A DNA stretch of 64,000 bases from Nostoc flagelliforme FACHB-838 (GTDB lineage: Bacteria; Cyanobacteriota; Cyanobacteriia; Cyanobacteriales; Nostocaceae). The notes below the pieces were generated by a model, which saw only the letters and a list, made by a program, of their open reading frames with translations, was not told where the DNA came from and ran no database searches. The translations under genes were made by a program, and so were the position numbers. Positions 17,450-27,261 of the stretch are shown in pieces. Within the stretch, counting starts at the first letter, position 1, and each line of letters opens with the position of its first letter. The DNA is taken from the NCBI RefSeq assembly GCF_014698065.1, contig NZ_JACJSI010000005.1:1-64000 (forward strand), in the 5' to 3' direction.

Positions 17450-18273
17450 TCCTCACGAGTGAGGCGAATTTGAGCTAAGGCGAAGATCGTAGGGATGATT
17501 CGACCATAGTTAGTAGCGATCGCTCTCCACCCTAAATCCGCAAAAAACCAAGTCCACATGATTGGCCCAATCACGGCAAACATGGTGCGGGTTGCCCCAT
17601 AACGAGCTGCATTCACAGTCATACCTCGTTGCGCCATTTGCATTGTTACATAGCTTTGAAATTGCGTTGCAGCGGCTTCTGTGCCTGTAATTGCAGCTTG
17701 TTTGGCTACTTCATAAGTAGCAAAGTGGATGGCAAATTGACGGGCGATTTGCTTCAGTACAAGTGGCTGGAGAAGAGAAGTAACCGCGATCGCACTACCA
17801 CCTTTGAAAAGTAACCCCAAAGGATCACGCTGCAATAAAAGTGGTAGCGGTTCTTTTAGTTCTGATTTGAGCAACTGCCGCTGCACCCTTACAGTCAATT
17901 TTTGCTTTTCCTGTTCAGGCAATTTTTTCCACACCTGTCCTAGCAGATGTAAAAATACTTCTGCTTCTAAATCAATGGTTGCTAGTTGATTAGAATAGGG
18001 AATTTTTAGATACTTACATACTTGAACTAACGCTTGTCGGTAAGTTACCTGCCCTGTGCGTCCCCGTAAAACCGTCATCCCATCTGCCGCCAAAAAACGA
18101 AAGCGACCCTCTAGTGCATCTAACCAAGCTTTCCGGTCTTGGCTTTGCACTTCGATGGGTTCAGGTGTATGTACATAGTCTAAAGGATTGAACTTACGAC
18201 TAAATAGAATTGCCGTTAAGTCTTGCAATTCATCTTCGGTCGCTAACTCTAGCGCCGCCCTCATTTCATCCAA
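17431..18273 (-). CDS. YaaW family (UPF0174-like) protein
   Basis: 280 residues. The start MDEMRAALELATEDELQDLTAILFSRKFNPLDY is the usual N-terminal helical domain of YaaW proteins; the second half is a membrane-like or glycine-rich helical region (FKGGSAIAVTSLLQPLVLKQIARQFAIHFATYEVAKQ) ending with GPIMWTWFFADLGWRAIATNYGRIIPTIFALAQIRLT. The family is found in enterobacteria and cyanobacteria and has no proven function. The first ATG is used; Met4 is a possible alternative. It overlaps the downstream ligase gene by 19 bases, so coexpression with a cell-surface glycan enzyme is likely even though its own role is unknown. Confidence 0.75.
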   Translation of the reverse strand: MDEMRAALELATEDELQDLTAILFSRKFNPLDYVHTPEPIEVQSQDRKAWLDALEGRFRFLAADGMTVLRGRTGQVTYRQALVQVCKYLKIPYSNQLATIDLEAEVFLHLLGQVWKKLPEQEKQKLTVRVQRQLLKSELKEPLPLLLQRDPLGLLFKGGSAIAVTSLLQPLVLKQIARQFAIHFATYEVAKQAAITGTEAAATQFQSYVTMQMAQRGMTVNAARYGATRTMFAVIGPIMWTWFFADLGWRAIATNYGRIIPTIFALAQIRLTREECWEPA

Positions 18274-18357
18274 TTTCCCATCCTCCCTTCTATGCAGCTT
18301 TCTGTACCTTATTCTACTATTAGCTTTCAGCAGTCATTAGTAGTAATTTTGTCCTTT

Positions 18358-18404
18358 GATAATAACGAATAACTAATGACCAATAACTAATAACCAATAA
18401 CTAG
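18358..18404. repeat. Short tandem heptamer repeats (STRR type)
   Basis: Seven-base units related to ATAACTA and ATGACCA follow each other in front of the FAD oxidoreductase gene. Degenerate heptamer arrays of this sort are a hallmark of heterocystous cyanobacteria. The unit phase is clear but the copies vary. They lie in the divergent promoter region of the YaaW gene and the oxidoreductase. Confidence 0.8.
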
Positions 18405-18417
18405 GGACTATTGACTC

Positions 18418-19482
18418 ATGACTGATATTGCAGTAATTGGTGCCGGAATCGCCGGTTTAGTCTGTGCCCAGCAGTTAAGTCAAGCTGGATATTCGGTAGT
18501 AGTGGTGGAAAAGTCGCGTGGTTTGGGAGGAAGACTCGCAACACGCCGCTTGCATGGAACTTGCGCGGATCATGGGGCTTGTTACCTAAAGCCAAAGGGT
18601 GAGTTATTTGAACGTTTTGTGGAAATATTACAATCTCGCCATATCCTCGAAGTTTGGACAGAGGAGGTTTACGAACTCGCAGCAGGCGCTCCTTTATCTA
18701 AACCCAAAAACCGCAGTCCTCGTTATGTTGCATCGGAAGGAATGAGTGCGATCGCTAAATCCCTCGCTCCTGGTTTGGAAATATTACTGAATCAGCGTGT
18801 CATTTCTATTACTTCGAATCCCGAAAATAGTTGGCATTTGACTCTCGAATCTAACAATGAAGAATTATCTGCAAAAGCTCTAGTCGTTGCCATTCCCGCA
18901 CCTCAAGCTGTGATGCTGTTGGAACCTTTGGGTGAAAGTATATTGGATGCAGCCTTTCTTGATAACTTGCGTTCTGTAGAATTTTATCCCTCAATTAGTG
19001 CGATCGCTGGATATCCTTCTACATCCCAACCCTTCCCTGAGTGGAAAGCTCTAACTTTTGTCGATGATGTGGATTTAGCATGGATTGGTTTGGACAGTAG
19101 CAAGCGTCCTAACCCTCAACAACCACATTTTGTAGTGCAAAGTAGTGCTGATTTTGCCCAACGTCATCTAGAATCACAGGATTTACAACCTGCCGGACAG
19201 TATATGTTGCAACGAGCAGCCGAATCCCTGTCTCTTCCTTGGCTGAATACTCCCGAATGGATGCAAGTACATCGTTGGCGTTATGCCTTTCCTAGTCGTC
19301 CTTGGCACAAAGCTTTTTTAGCTGCGGGAACTTCCTCACCTTTAGTTTGCTGTGGTGATTGGTGTGGCGGCAATCTGGTGGAAGGTGCAATGCTTTCTGG
19401 ATTAGCTGCCGCTGATGAAATTAATAATCAATTGCGTCATCTACCTTTAGAGAATGTGAACTTTCTGAACATTTTTACCTGA
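18418..19482 (+). CDS. FAD/NAD(P)-dependent amine oxidase-like oxidoreductase (renalase-like)
   Basis: 354 residues. The N-terminal dinucleotide fold is complete: IAVIGAGIAGLVCAQQLSQAGYSVVVVEKSRGLGGRLATRR (GxGxxG at residues 8-13 and the acidic end of strand 2), followed by the DHGACYL motif typical of renalase-like flavoproteins. Near the C-terminus CCGDWCGGNLVEGAMLSGLAAADEI is the second FAD-binding motif. There is no signal peptide or membrane segment. Members oxidise small amines or reduced nicotinamide derivatives; the physiological substrate of this cyanobacterial group is unknown. It starts ATG at 18418, ten bases after the repeat array, with no strong ribosome-binding site. Confidence 0.85.
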   Translation: MTDIAVIGAGIAGLVCAQQLSQAGYSVVVVEKSRGLGGRLATRRLHGTCADHGACYLKPKGELFERFVEILQSRHILEVWTEEVYELAAGAPLSKPKNRSPRYVASEGMSAIAKSLAPGLEILLNQRVISITSNPENSWHLTLESNNEELSAKALVVAIPAPQAVMLLEPLGESILDAAFLDNLRSVEFYPSISAIAGYPSTSQPFPEWKALTFVDDVDLAWIGLDSSKRPNPQQPHFVVQSSADFAQRHLESQDLQPAGQYMLQRAAESLSLPWLNTPEWMQVHRWRYAFPSRPWHKAFLAAGTSSPLVCCGDWCGGNLVEGAMLSGLAAADEINNQLRHLPLENVNFLNIFT

Positions 19483-19757
19483 TCATTTAATCTGTCGCTA
19501 GACTGATTTTGCACTGTAGTGAGTCGCTATTTTTCTGGCTTACTAAATCAGAGTGGAATAAATAAGTTTTTCAGATGAAACAACAAATTTTGCCGCAACT
19601 CTAAAAAGTGATGTAAATTACCCAAAAAGCTTAACTTCATTAAAAAGTTGTTCTTAATTCAAGTTTTTTATTGTTGTTAATAGATATTTTTGTGAAATAT
19701 ACAACAAAGTAAGCATTTATATTTAGTGCGAGCATACTTTGATTTAGTCAAGATTAG

Positions 19758-20072
19758 GAGTGCGATCGCTTAGTAGGAATTAAACAAGCTCCTCGCGCTG
19801 CTGTTGCTGGTCGTGTGGCTGGTGGTATTGCGGGTGTAGGAGGTTTAGTAAGTGGTGTAGCGACTGATTTGGTAGTCGGTAAAATTCTAGAAGATGATGA
19901 AAACTTATCTGAACACGAACGTGAAGCTAGGAAAAATGGTAGAGATGTAGGAAAAATGGGAGCAATTGCTGGAGGACTAGCTGCTATTGCTGTTGGTGTT
20001 GCTGCTCCTGCTGTATTAGGAATAGGCGCTGCTTTGGGAGTATATCACCTAGCGAAGGAAAACAAAAAATAG
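19758..20072 (+). pseudogene. 5'-truncated or start-less Gly/Ala-rich membrane protein
   Basis: An open frame runs from the stop at 19755-19757 to TAA at 20072 with 104 sense codons but no ATG. The protein-like part starts around GIKQAPRAAVAGRVAGGIAGVGGLV and continues VATDLVVGKILEDDENLSEHEREARKNGRDVGKMG, ending in GGLAAIAVGVAAPAVLGIGAALGVYHLAKE. A GTG at 19815 could be a start, giving 85 residues, but homology-like sequence extends upstream of it and there is no ribosome-binding site. The two hydrophobic Gly/Ala stretches flank an acidic loop, so it may be a membrane-inserting or channel-like hairpin. Either the 5' end was lost, or a weak GTG start is used. Confidence 0.5.
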
Positions 20073-20747
20073 CAAGCTAATTCAGGTGCGTTAACTTCGT
20101 GTAACGCACCCTAAAGATTGAATATACAAGTTAACAAATAGGTTATATAAATCACTAATAATACTCACTATTTTACTAAAATTAGTAATTATTTTACCGC
20201 AAGGTATAATACTTACGTGTTCATAATAAAAATAAAGTATTTACTTGAATCTAAACTAGATTGCTGATTTCAAACTTCAGTAATGAAAAAACTCCAGAAA
20301 TGTTTGTGGCAAATCTGGAGTCAGGAAAGATACGCATTTACCTATACCAAATTTTCACCCTGAGAGAATTCTACGTCATCAGGGTATACACTCAAATGTA
20401 GATAAAAGTGTTTGAGGATTCTTGTTTACACATCTTCTCTGTTGCAAGTAACGCAAAATAGCCCCAGATAAACTGAGGCTGTTTTGCGAGAGTTGTTTGG
20501 TAGGAAGGGTACATCAATAAGTGATGCCCTGTTTTAAATATAAATAATTCAGTATGCATCCTTATTCAGCCATGTTTTGGCATATCAGGATGATTTGGAA
20601 AATTTTGTAGGCGCAGCCCGTCGTAGACATCATTTTTCCAAAAAGAAACTCCAGATGCACTAAGGCATTCTGGAGTAGTAACAGGTTTCTAACATCAATC
20701 AATTTTTACATCTGCGATCGCCCGATGTCGTTAGGGTATATACTCAA
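20073..20747. other. Palindrome-rich intergenic cluster
   Basis: About 675 bases with at least six hairpins and no gene: GTGCGTTA/TAACGCAC at 20086-20109, ACTCCAGA/TCTGGAGT at 20291-20321, a 16-bp stem at 20452-20488, AGGG-ta-CATCA/TGATG-CCCT plus TTTT at 20506-20535 (terminator-like on +), TTTGGAAAA/TTTTCCAAA at 20594-20642, and a second ACTCCAGA/TCTGGAGT at 20648-20676. Both ACTCCAGA hairpins are followed after roughly 60 bases by the same 20-base motif. The cluster may encode a small RNA or be a nest of dispersed repeats. Confidence 0.7.
20291..20400. repeat. Copy 1 of a hairpin-plus-motif module
   Basis: The hairpin ACTCCAGA...TCTGGAGT (20291-20321) is followed by AGGGTATACACTCAAATGTA at 20381-20400. 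The same two parts, in the same order and spacing class, recur at 20648-20752. Downstream of this copy come a 16-bp stem and a terminator-like hairpin. Confidence 0.7.
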
Positions 20748-20752
20748 ATGTA
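20648..20752. repeat. Copy 2 of a hairpin-plus-motif module
   Basis: The hairpin ACTCCAGA...TCTGGAGT (20648-20676) is followed by AGGGTATATACTCAAATGTA at 20733-20752, differing from copy 1 by one base in twenty. The last bases include the ATG (20748) of the VOC gene, so the duplication reaches into, or supplied, that gene's start. Confidence 0.7.
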
Positions 20753-21164
20753 TTTTATGCCTGTTTATCCGCAAATCGACCAGCAAGTTACTTTCTTTTA
20801 TGTCCATAATATCAATTTATCTAAGCAATTCTACGAGCAAAAACTAGGCTTGGAGCTATGGCTTGACCAAGGGAGTTGTCGAATTTATACTGTTAGTGGT
20901 TCTGGATACTTAGGATTGTGTCAAGCAAGCGAAAAATTAACTCTTTCAACTGAAAAGCAATCAAGTGTCATTTTTACCCTGGTGACACAGCAGGTGGATG
21001 AATGGTTTGAATATCTCAAAGAACGTGGCGTTGAATTTGAAAAACCACCTACACTAAATGAAAAATACAATATTTACCACTGTTTTTTCCGCGATCCTGA
21101 TGGTTATTTGATTGAAATTCAATGTTTTGAGACTAACGACAAGAAAAAAGACATAACCAAATAA
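20748..21164 (+). CDS. VOC (glyoxalase/bleomycin-resistance) superfamily protein
   Basis: 138 residues forming one VOC module pair. The N-terminal strand-helix unit is VTFFYVHNINLSKQFYEQKLGLELWLDQG, and the C-terminal one is FRDPDGYLIEIQCFE, the signature strand with the terminal metal-ligand Glu. The family includes metal-dependent lyases, isomerases and resistance proteins; the first His ligand is replaced (FYVHN puts a His close by), so catalysis cannot be assumed. Cytosolic, no signal peptide. It starts at ATG 20748 or at Met4 (20757, MPVYPQIDQQV); the first ATG falls inside a repeated 20-base motif, which makes the second plausible. Confidence 0.85.
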   Translation: MYFMPVYPQIDQQVTFFYVHNINLSKQFYEQKLGLELWLDQGSCRIYTVSGSGYLGLCQASEKLTLSTEKQSSVIFTLVTQQVDEWFEYLKERGVEFEKPPTLNEKYNIYHCFFRDPDGYLIEIQCFETNDKKKDITK

Positions 21165-21639
21165 GTTATGTCTAAACGTTTAATTTACAGGGCAGGATTT
21201 TTACTGGTTAGAACTTTTGGATTTACTGGGATACTTGATACCGACATAATGGTGTTTAACCACTATGGATATGTATATACCTTTTCTTCTATAGACTTAT
21301 CGGGGTGAGGTGCAAGATTTATGCAGCCGCCGAGAAAGTTTTACATCTCTTTACAATTCCTGGATAGGCGTAGCCAGAAGTAGGCATTGCTTTTGACTTT
21401 TATATCTTTTATATAATGTCTACTTAATCTGCATTAGTCCTAATAATAAGTATTTAATCGGAGTTGATATTATATAACAGAAGCTAGAATACAATTATTG
21501 CCGCCAGCAGATCATATTCTTTACCAAAATTACTTTTTCAAGTATACTATTTGCTAATTTTGCGATTTATATAGTTATTTTTTTGAACTATTCGATATTT
21601 AATGTATTGGTTAAGTAAATATTTTCTTAGGGTGACTGC
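21165..21639. other. Intergenic region before the bestrophin gene
   Basis: About 475 bases, AT-rich, between two plus-strand genes. Near 21360-21395 a GC-richer scrap with 'ggataggcgtagcc' and 'gtaggcattgc' looks like a piece of a small dispersed repeat. No gene is seen. The bestrophin promoter probably lies in the AT-rich right half. Confidence 0.45.
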
Positions 21640-22545
21640 ATGACAGCCGAAAAACTCAAATGGTTACGCACACAACTACAACCTAAAGGTTCAGTGACGA
21701 AAGCGGTTTACAAACATATTATATGGTGTGGAGCTTTCGGATTTTTGATTTCTATACTTAACCATTTTGATGTACCTGTATCCCAACCTATTTTAGGGAG
21801 TGTTATTCCTAGCATTGTTTTAGGCTTGTTACTTGTCTTTCGGACAAATACTGCTTATGAGCGGTTTTGGGAAGGAAGAAAATGCTGGGGTTCTATAGTA
21901 AATAATGTCCGAAATTTAGCGCGGCAAATTTGGGTATCAGTTGATGAGATTTCACCAGAAGATAAAGATAAGAAAATTACGGCATTAAACTTATTGGCGG
22001 CTTTTGCTGTAACAACTAAATTACATTTGCGGGGAGAAGCTGTCAATAGCGAGTTAGAAGACTTAATGCCATCTACTAAGTATATAAAACTGAAGATTAT
22101 GAATAATCCTCCTATAGAGGTTGCCTTTTGGATAGGAGATTATTTACAAGAACAGTATCATCGGAATTGCCTTAATAGCTACCAGCTAACATCTATGCAA
22201 GAATTATTGAATAATCTTGTAGATAATTTAGGTGCTTGCGAACGTATTTTAAAAACACCTATGCCCCTTGCTTATGCTATTCATTTAAAGCAATTGCTGA
22301 TACTATATTGCTTTCTGCTACCATTTCAAATAGTACAAAGTCTCGGTTGGTGGACAGGTTTAATTTCTGCTTTGGTTGGGTTTACTGTGTTTGGCATTGA
22401 AGCCATTGGCTTAGAGATAGAAAATCCCTTCGGTTATGACGCTAACGATTTACCATTAGATACAATTTGTGAGACAATGAAACGCAATATTGACGATTTA
22501 ATTACTTTGACTCCAAATGCGCGATCGCACAGGGAAAATATATGA
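21640..22545 (+). CDS. Bestrophin family (UPF0187) anion channel-like membrane protein
   Basis: 301 residues. The N-terminal basic region leads into the first helix and then the family signature SVIPSIVLGLLLVFRTNTAYERFWEGRKCWGSIVNNVRNLARQIW (about residues 60-105), where the FRTNTAYERFWEGRKxWG stretch is diagnostic. Two more helices lie near residues 220-260 (LILYCFLLPFQIVQSLGWWTGLISALVGFTVFGIEAIGLE), ending with ENPFGYDANDLPLD, the conserved calcium-clasp-like tail motif. Bacterial and plastid bestrophins form pentameric anion channels; in phototrophs they can carry chloride or bicarbonate across thylakoid membranes. Which ion and membrane apply here is unknown. It starts ATG with MTAEKLKWLRTQL. 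Confidence 0.9.
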   Translation: MTAEKLKWLRTQLQPKGSVTKAVYKHIIWCGAFGFLISILNHFDVPVSQPILGSVIPSIVLGLLLVFRTNTAYERFWEGRKCWGSIVNNVRNLARQIWVSVDEISPEDKDKKITALNLLAAFAVTTKLHLRGEAVNSELEDLMPSTKYIKLKIMNNPPIEVAFWIGDYLQEQYHRNCLNSYQLTSMQELLNNLVDNLGACERILKTPMPLAYAIHLKQLLILYCFLLPFQIVQSLGWWTGLISALVGFTVFGIEAIGLEIENPFGYDANDLPLDTICETMKRNIDDLITLTPNARSHRENI

Positions 22546-22679
22546 TTAAACTTGACATTATAAGTTTTAAGTGTAGCATTTAAAATAATTCGATAACAAA
22601 TTGATGATATCGTTACTTTTCGCTAAATAATTATTTCAAAATTATATTTTCTGTCCAATTATTCTTAACTATTAAATTT

Positions 22680-23528
22680 TTATAGATGCCGAATAGCAAG
22701 TTCTAAACCTTCACATACACGAGTAAGAAAATCTAAATCCAAAGTAGCGATCGCATCACTAGCTTTGTGATAATGTGGATTTCGCAAGAATGCCGTATCT
22801 GTCACCATCATTGCGGGATAACCAAGATCCCAGAATGGTGCATGATCGCTAAGTCTAGTTTGGGGAACTATTAAACCTCGATTCGGTACGGGTAGCCATT
22901 GACTAGATACGCCAGCTTTGCGAATATTACGGCTCATCCCAATTAAGTCAGGCAATGTCCGCAAGTTGCCAATTAAAGCAATAAAATCACCTGTATCTGG
23001 GTAGAAGCGTTCAAGAGGAGGGGGGTAACTTTGGGAACCAGGTGTAGAATCCTTATAGCCCAGCATTTCTAAGGAGATCATTAAACGTATCTGTTGCTTT
23101 TGTTGATGCAACAAAGCTGCATAATCAGCACTACCCAGTAAGCCATATTCTTCCATATCGAAAGCAACTAACCTTAAGGGATACCTGACAGGTTCAGCAG
23201 CAAATTTTCTAGCTAATTCCAGCAACACTGCCACACCTGTAGCATTATCATCTGCCCCTGGTGTTCCCGGAACGCCATCATAATGAGCGCCAATTAAAAT
23301 AAGTGGCAAATCCTTTTTTTGCCCTCTAGTTTGGGATGGTAAATTTAATATCAAGTTATTACAAGCTTTACCTCTGACTTTAAAGGTGTGGATTTCCACA
23401 CTCCCCCATTGGGAAAATTGCTGGCGAATGTATTCTTGGACAAAAAAATGTCCAGCCGTTGCCATGTAAGGATCTCGTTCTCGCGCTATCTCACTGAGAG
23501 AAGTTTGTAATCGCTCTGTTAAATTCAA
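22680..23528 (-). CDS. M28 family zinc aminopeptidase-like protein
   Basis: 282 residues. The metal-binding motifs of the M28 (aminopeptidase Y/S, glutaminyl cyclase) fold are present: LIGAHYDGVPGTPGADDNATG with His82 and bridging Asp93, the catalytic pair in FDMEEYGLLGS (Glu126, Glu127), SLEMLGYKD, and a C-terminal His in PHYHKASD. No signal peptide is seen, so it is probably cytosolic, unlike many exported M28 enzymes. The only in-frame start before the conserved N-terminus is TTG at 23528 (an upstream in-frame stop lies four codons away), giving MNLTERLQTSLSEIARERDPYM; an internal ATG at residue 22 is the alternative. It is divergent from dnaK. Confidence 0.87.
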   Translation of the reverse strand: MNLTERLQTSLSEIARERDPYMATAGHFFVQEYIRQQFSQWGSVEIHTFKVRGKACNNLILNLPSQTRGQKKDLPLILIGAHYDGVPGTPGADDNATGVAVLLELARKFAAEPVRYPLRLVAFDMEEYGLLGSADYAALLHQQKQQIRLMISLEMLGYKDSTPGSQSYPPPLERFYPDTGDFIALIGNLRTLPDLIGMSRNIRKAGVSSQWLPVPNRGLIVPQTRLSDHAPFWDLGYPAMMVTDTAFLRNPHYHKASDAIATLDLDFLTRVCEGLELAIRHL

Positions 23529-23846
23529 ATCTTTAAATTACTGGCAATATTTAGAGTTTTCTGACACTTAAAAAAGCAGAGCAAGTATTATTAAGATCCA
23601 TTTCTTAATTTGCAGATACCTTAAACAAGAGTAGGCGGATAACAAGAATCGAGGCTGCTTGGGCACACCAACCATCTCAATGCTATCCTAGTCTTGCAAC
23701 TATCTCCTCTAGCTGCACATCTCAGCTTACTGCCTTAATGATGAGTATTATACCATTGAGGTGTTTTTATCCTGTAGCACGAAGCTAGAGGTGGTTCCGC
23801 CCAATCATAATAAAGATACTAAGACACTTTAGGAGAAGAGTAACGC
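23529..23846. other. Divergent region between the M28 gene and dnaK
   Basis: About 320 bases holding the promoters of both genes. AGGAGAAG at 23831-23838, seven bases before the ATG, is a strong ribosome-binding site for dnaK. No CIRCE-type inverted repeat was seen. A GC-richer pyrimidine-rich stretch lies near 23650-23740. Confidence 0.5.
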
Positions 23847-25916
23847 ATGGGCAAGGTAGTCGGCATCGACTTGGGTACAACCAACTCAGTAGTCGCCGTT
23901 ATGGAGGGTGGCAAGCCGGTGGTGATTGCCAATGCAGAAGGAATGCGAACAACCCCCTCCGTAGTTGGCTTCAGCAAAGAAGGCGAAAGGGTGGTTGGGC
24001 AAATGGCACGGCGACAAACCGTCCTCAATCCCCAAAATACCTTTTTCGCAGTTAAACGCTTCATTGGGCGGAAGTATGGCGAACTTAATGCAGATTCGAA
24101 GCGTGTGCCCTACACCATCCGCAAAGATGAAGTAGGTAATATCAAAGTTGCCTGTCCCCGTCTCAATAAGGAATTCGCCCCAGAAGAAATTTCGGCAATG
24201 GTGCTGAAAAAATTGGCAGACGATGCTAGTCGCTATTTGGGTGAACCAGTCACAGGGGCAGTGATTACAGTACCAGCTTACTTTAACGATTCTCAGCGGC
24301 AGGCAACGCGCGATGCTGGCAGAATTGCCGGTTTAGAAGTGCTGCGGATTCTCAATGAACCGACTGCTGCATCTTTGGCTTATGGATTAGATCGGGGTGA
24401 CACGGAAACTATCTTAGTCTTTGACTTGGGTGGTGGCACCTTTGATGTGTCGATTTTAGAAGTAGGCGATGGAATATTTGAAGTCAAAGCTACCAGTGGA
24501 GATACGCAACTTGGTGGTAACGACTTTGACAAAATAATAGTAGATTGGTTGGCAGAGCAATTTCTGGAAACAGAAGAGGTAGACTTAAGACGCGATCGCC
24601 AAGCTTTGCAACGTCTGATGGAAGCTGCGGAAAAAGCCAAAATTGAGCTTTCTGCTGTCAGCGTCACCGATATTAACTTACCCTTTATCACCGCCACGGA
24701 AGATGGCCCCAAACATCTAGAAACTCGTCTAACGCGTTCCCAGTTTGAAGGTTTGTGTGGTGATTTGGTGGGGCGCTTGCGGACACCAGTGAAACGCGCC
24801 CTCAAAGATGCCGGACTCTCACCTAGAGATATTGAAGAAGTGGTGTTAGTTGGCGGTTCTACACGGATGCCAATGGTGAAGCAGCTTGTGCGGGACTTAA
24901 TTGGCACAGAACCCAATGAAAATGTCAACCCCGATGAAGTCGTGGGAGTGGGTGCAGCAATTCAAGCAGGAATTCTCGCCGGCGAACTCAAAGATGTGCT
25001 GCTTTTAGATGTCACACCCCTCTCTTTAGGATTGGAAACTATCGGTGGTGTGATGAAGAAACTCATTCCCCGCAACACCACCATCCCAGTACGCCGTTCT
25101 GACATTTTTTCCACGTCTGAAAATAACCAAAATACTGTGGAAATTCACGTAGTCCAGGGCGAACGGGAAATGGCGGCAAATAACAAGTCTTTAGGACGTT
25201 TCAAGCTGTATGGTATCCCGCCAGCACCGCGAGGAATTCCCCAAGTTCAGGTGTCATTTGATATCGATGCTAATGGTATTTTACAGGTAACAGCTTTAGA
25301 TAGAACCACTGGGCGAGAGCAGAGTATTACCATTCAAGGCGCTTCTACCTTGAACGAGTCGGAAGTGAATCGGATGATTCAGGATGCCCAGAAATACGCT
25401 GATGTCGATCGCGAACGTAAAGAAAGAGTAGAAAAGCGGACTCGTTCAGAGGCGTTGATTATCCAAGCAGAACGACAACTCAGAGAAGTAGCACTGGAAT
25501 TTGGTATGCAGTTTGCCCGAAACCGCCGCCAAAGAATTGATAATATTTGCCGAGACCTAAAAGAGAGTCTTAGAGAAAATAGCGATCGCGGTATTGATCA
25601 AGCCTACGCCGACTTGCAAGATGCTCTTTATGAACTAAATCGGGAAGTCCGCCAGTCTTATGCTGACGATGAAGACGACGATTTATTTGGTACTATCCGT
25701 GACATCTTTACAGGCGGTGATAAGGAACGGGAACGCGAATCTCCCAGAGATGTATATCGAGAACGTGACTCATACAGTAAAGACTATGGCAGAGACTATG
25801 GCAGAGATTATGGCCGGGACAGCCGTTCTTCCCCTTATGAAAGCCGTCCTCCACGCAAATCCCGTCCCACCTACCAAGATAACTGGGATGATGAAGAAGA
25901 CAATGATTGGTTGTAG
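23847..25916 (+). CDS. dnaK: Hsp70 chaperone DnaK with charged C-terminal extension
   Basis: 689 residues. The ATPase domain shows [17 protein letters not shown] (residues 5-21), [50 protein letters not shown] and [11 protein letters not shown]; the hydrophobic interdomain linker is [16 protein letters not shown]; the substrate-binding domain follows, with the lid to about residue 600. The tail then becomes strongly charged (DDEDDD, then [22 protein letters not shown]), with YGRD repeated three times, and ends [10 protein letters not shown]. It therefore belongs to the cyanobacterial DnaK forms with a non-canonical tail (DnaK1/DnaK3 type), not the EEVN/EEKK-ended housekeeping form. It is followed by a J-protein gene 147 bases on, its likely partner. 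The ribosome-binding site is strong. Confidence 0.97.
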   Translation: MGKVVGIDLGTTNSVVAVMEGGKPVVIANAEGMRTTPSVVGFSKEGERVVGQMARRQTVLNPQNTFFAVKRFIGRKYGELNADSKRVPYTIRKDEVGNIKVACPRLNKEFAPEEISAMVLKKLADDASRYLGEPVTGAVITVPAYFNDSQRQATRDAGRIAGLEVLRILNEPTAASLAYGLDRGDTETILVFDLGGGTFDVSILEVGDGIFEVKATSGDTQLGGNDFDKIIVDWLAEQFLETEEVDLRRDRQALQRLMEAAEKAKIELSAVSVTDINLPFITATEDGPKHLETRLTRSQFEGLCGDLVGRLRTPVKRALKDAGLSPRDIEEVVLVGGSTRMPMVKQLVRDLIGTEPNENVNPDEVVGVGAAIQAGILAGELKDVLLLDVTPLSLGLETIGGVMKKLIPRNTTIPVRRSDIFSTSENNQNTVEIHVVQGEREMAANNKSLGRFKLYGIPPAPRGIPQVQVSFDIDANGILQVTALDRTTGREQSITIQGASTLNESEVNRMIQDAQKYADVDRERKERVEKRTRSEALIIQAERQLREVALEFGMQFARNRRQRIDNICRDLKESLRENSDRGIDQAYADLQDALYELNREVRQSYADDEDDDLFGTIRDIFTGGDKERERESPRDVYRERDSYSKDYGRDYGRDYGRDSRSSPYESRPPRKSRPTYQDNWDDEEDNDWL

Positions 25917-25930
25917 TACTTTTAATAAAA

Positions 25931-25961
25931 GTTAGGAGTGAGAAGTTAGGAGTTAGGAGTT
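25931..25961. repeat. Tandem short repeats between dnaK and the J-protein gene
   Basis: Repeats of a TTAGGAG-type unit ('gttaggagt...agttaggagttaggag'), followed by pyrimidine-rich DNA that contains the reverse form (CTCCTAA near 26008), so the stretch can also fold on itself. It is of the heptamer STRR type and is probably a spacer rather than a control element. Confidence 0.65.
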
Positions 25962-26063
25962 AAAAATTAAATCTTTCAACTCTTAACTTTTAACTTAATA
26001 ATTTTTCTCTCCTAATTCTTAATTAATCCAAAATCTAAAATTTAAAATTTAAATAACTGAACT

Positions 26064-27059
26064 ATGCAAAATTTGCCTAATTTCCGCGATTATTACGAAA
26101 TTTTAGGAGTATCTAAAGATGCCTCTGCTGAGGAAATTAAAAAGGTTTATCGGCGGTTAGCAAGGCAATATCACCCCGATCTTAATCCGGGTAACAAAGA
26201 ATCTGAGGAAAAATTTAAGGATATAGGCGAGGCTTATGAAGTTCTTTCCGATCCAGCTAAGCGATCGCAGTACGACCAGTTTAGCCGCTACTGGAAGCAA
26301 AAAGGCTTTGCGGGCAACAAACAAACACCAAAGGCTAAAACTTGGCAGAGTAGCGCTAGCGATCGCAACGGTAATCAGGAGGTAGATCCCAGCCAATACT
26401 CAGATTTTGAAAGCTTTATTAATCAAGTTATCGGCGTTAAAAATAAGAGTGGGGCAAGTAATTCTAATAATGGCAATAATAGCGATCCGTTTCGTTCCCC
26501 CAGAACAAAAGTTGCCTATACAGTTAATCCCCCACCTCGGACTACCCGTCGGGATATAGAAGCCAGATTAACGCTACCACTAGAAAAAGCTTATCAAGGT
26601 GGTAATGAACGCATTCGCTTGGAAGATGGGCGATCGCTAGAAGTTAATATGCCCCCCGGTATGGTAACAGGCCAAACCATCCGTTTGCGAAACCAAGGCG
26701 TTGGTGGTGGCGATCTATACTTAAAAATTACCGTTGAGCCTCATCCATTATTTAAACTAGACGGTTTAAATATCATCTGCCAGGTTCCCGTTACTCCCAG
26801 TGAGGCAGTTTTAGGAGGACAAGTAGAAGCACCTACTCTTGATGGCCCTGTGAAAATGACCACCCCTCCTGGAGTTAGGTCTGGTCAAAAATTTAGACTA
26901 GGTAATAAAGGTTATCCTAATGATGACGGAAAACGTGGCGATCAATTAGTAGAAATTCAAATAGTTACACCGAAAAATATTAGTCAAGAAGAACGGGAGC
27001 TTTACGAAAAGTTACGGCAAATTGAAACCTTTAAACCCCGTGCTGATTTAATACGTTAG
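26064..27059 (+). CDS. DnaJ-family cochaperone, CbpA-like (no zinc-finger)
   Basis: 331 residues. The J domain is complete at residues 8-75: [37 protein letters not shown], with HPD at 37-39 that stimulates DnaK ATPase. A Gly/Asn/Ser-rich linker (about 130-165) follows, then two CTD barrels ([83 protein letters not shown]). The four CxxCxGxG repeats of DnaJ proper are absent, so this is a class II J protein (CbpA/DnaJ2-like). Its position next to a non-canonical DnaK suggests they act as a pair. The gene begins after a run of short AT-rich repeats; the start is ATG at 26064. Confidence 0.93.
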   Translation: MQNLPNFRDYYEILGVSKDASAEEIKKVYRRLARQYHPDLNPGNKESEEKFKDIGEAYEVLSDPAKRSQYDQFSRYWKQKGFAGNKQTPKAKTWQSSASDRNGNQEVDPSQYSDFESFINQVIGVKNKSGASNSNNGNNSDPFRSPRTKVAYTVNPPPRTTRRDIEARLTLPLEKAYQGGNERIRLEDGRSLEVNMPPGMVTGQTIRLRNQGVGGGDLYLKITVEPHPLFKLDGLNIICQVPVTPSEAVLGGQVEAPTLDGPVKMTTPPGVRSGQKFRLGNKGYPNDDGKRGDQLVEIQIVTPKNISQEERELYEKLRQIETFKPRADLIR

Positions 27060-27261
27060 GGATAAAGTAGTGTATTAATCCTGACTCACATCAATAATTA
27101 AGTACTTAAGTAATCTATAGTTGTGATTTAGGCGACATATCACTCAAAATCAATGGCAGCAAGTAACCTTGAACTCAGCATATAAAATGTTGTATTTGGT
27201 GTTGAAATAGTACGTCTGGCTTAAAATCAGGTATTGTAGACCCACCAAGCCTTCGAGGAAA

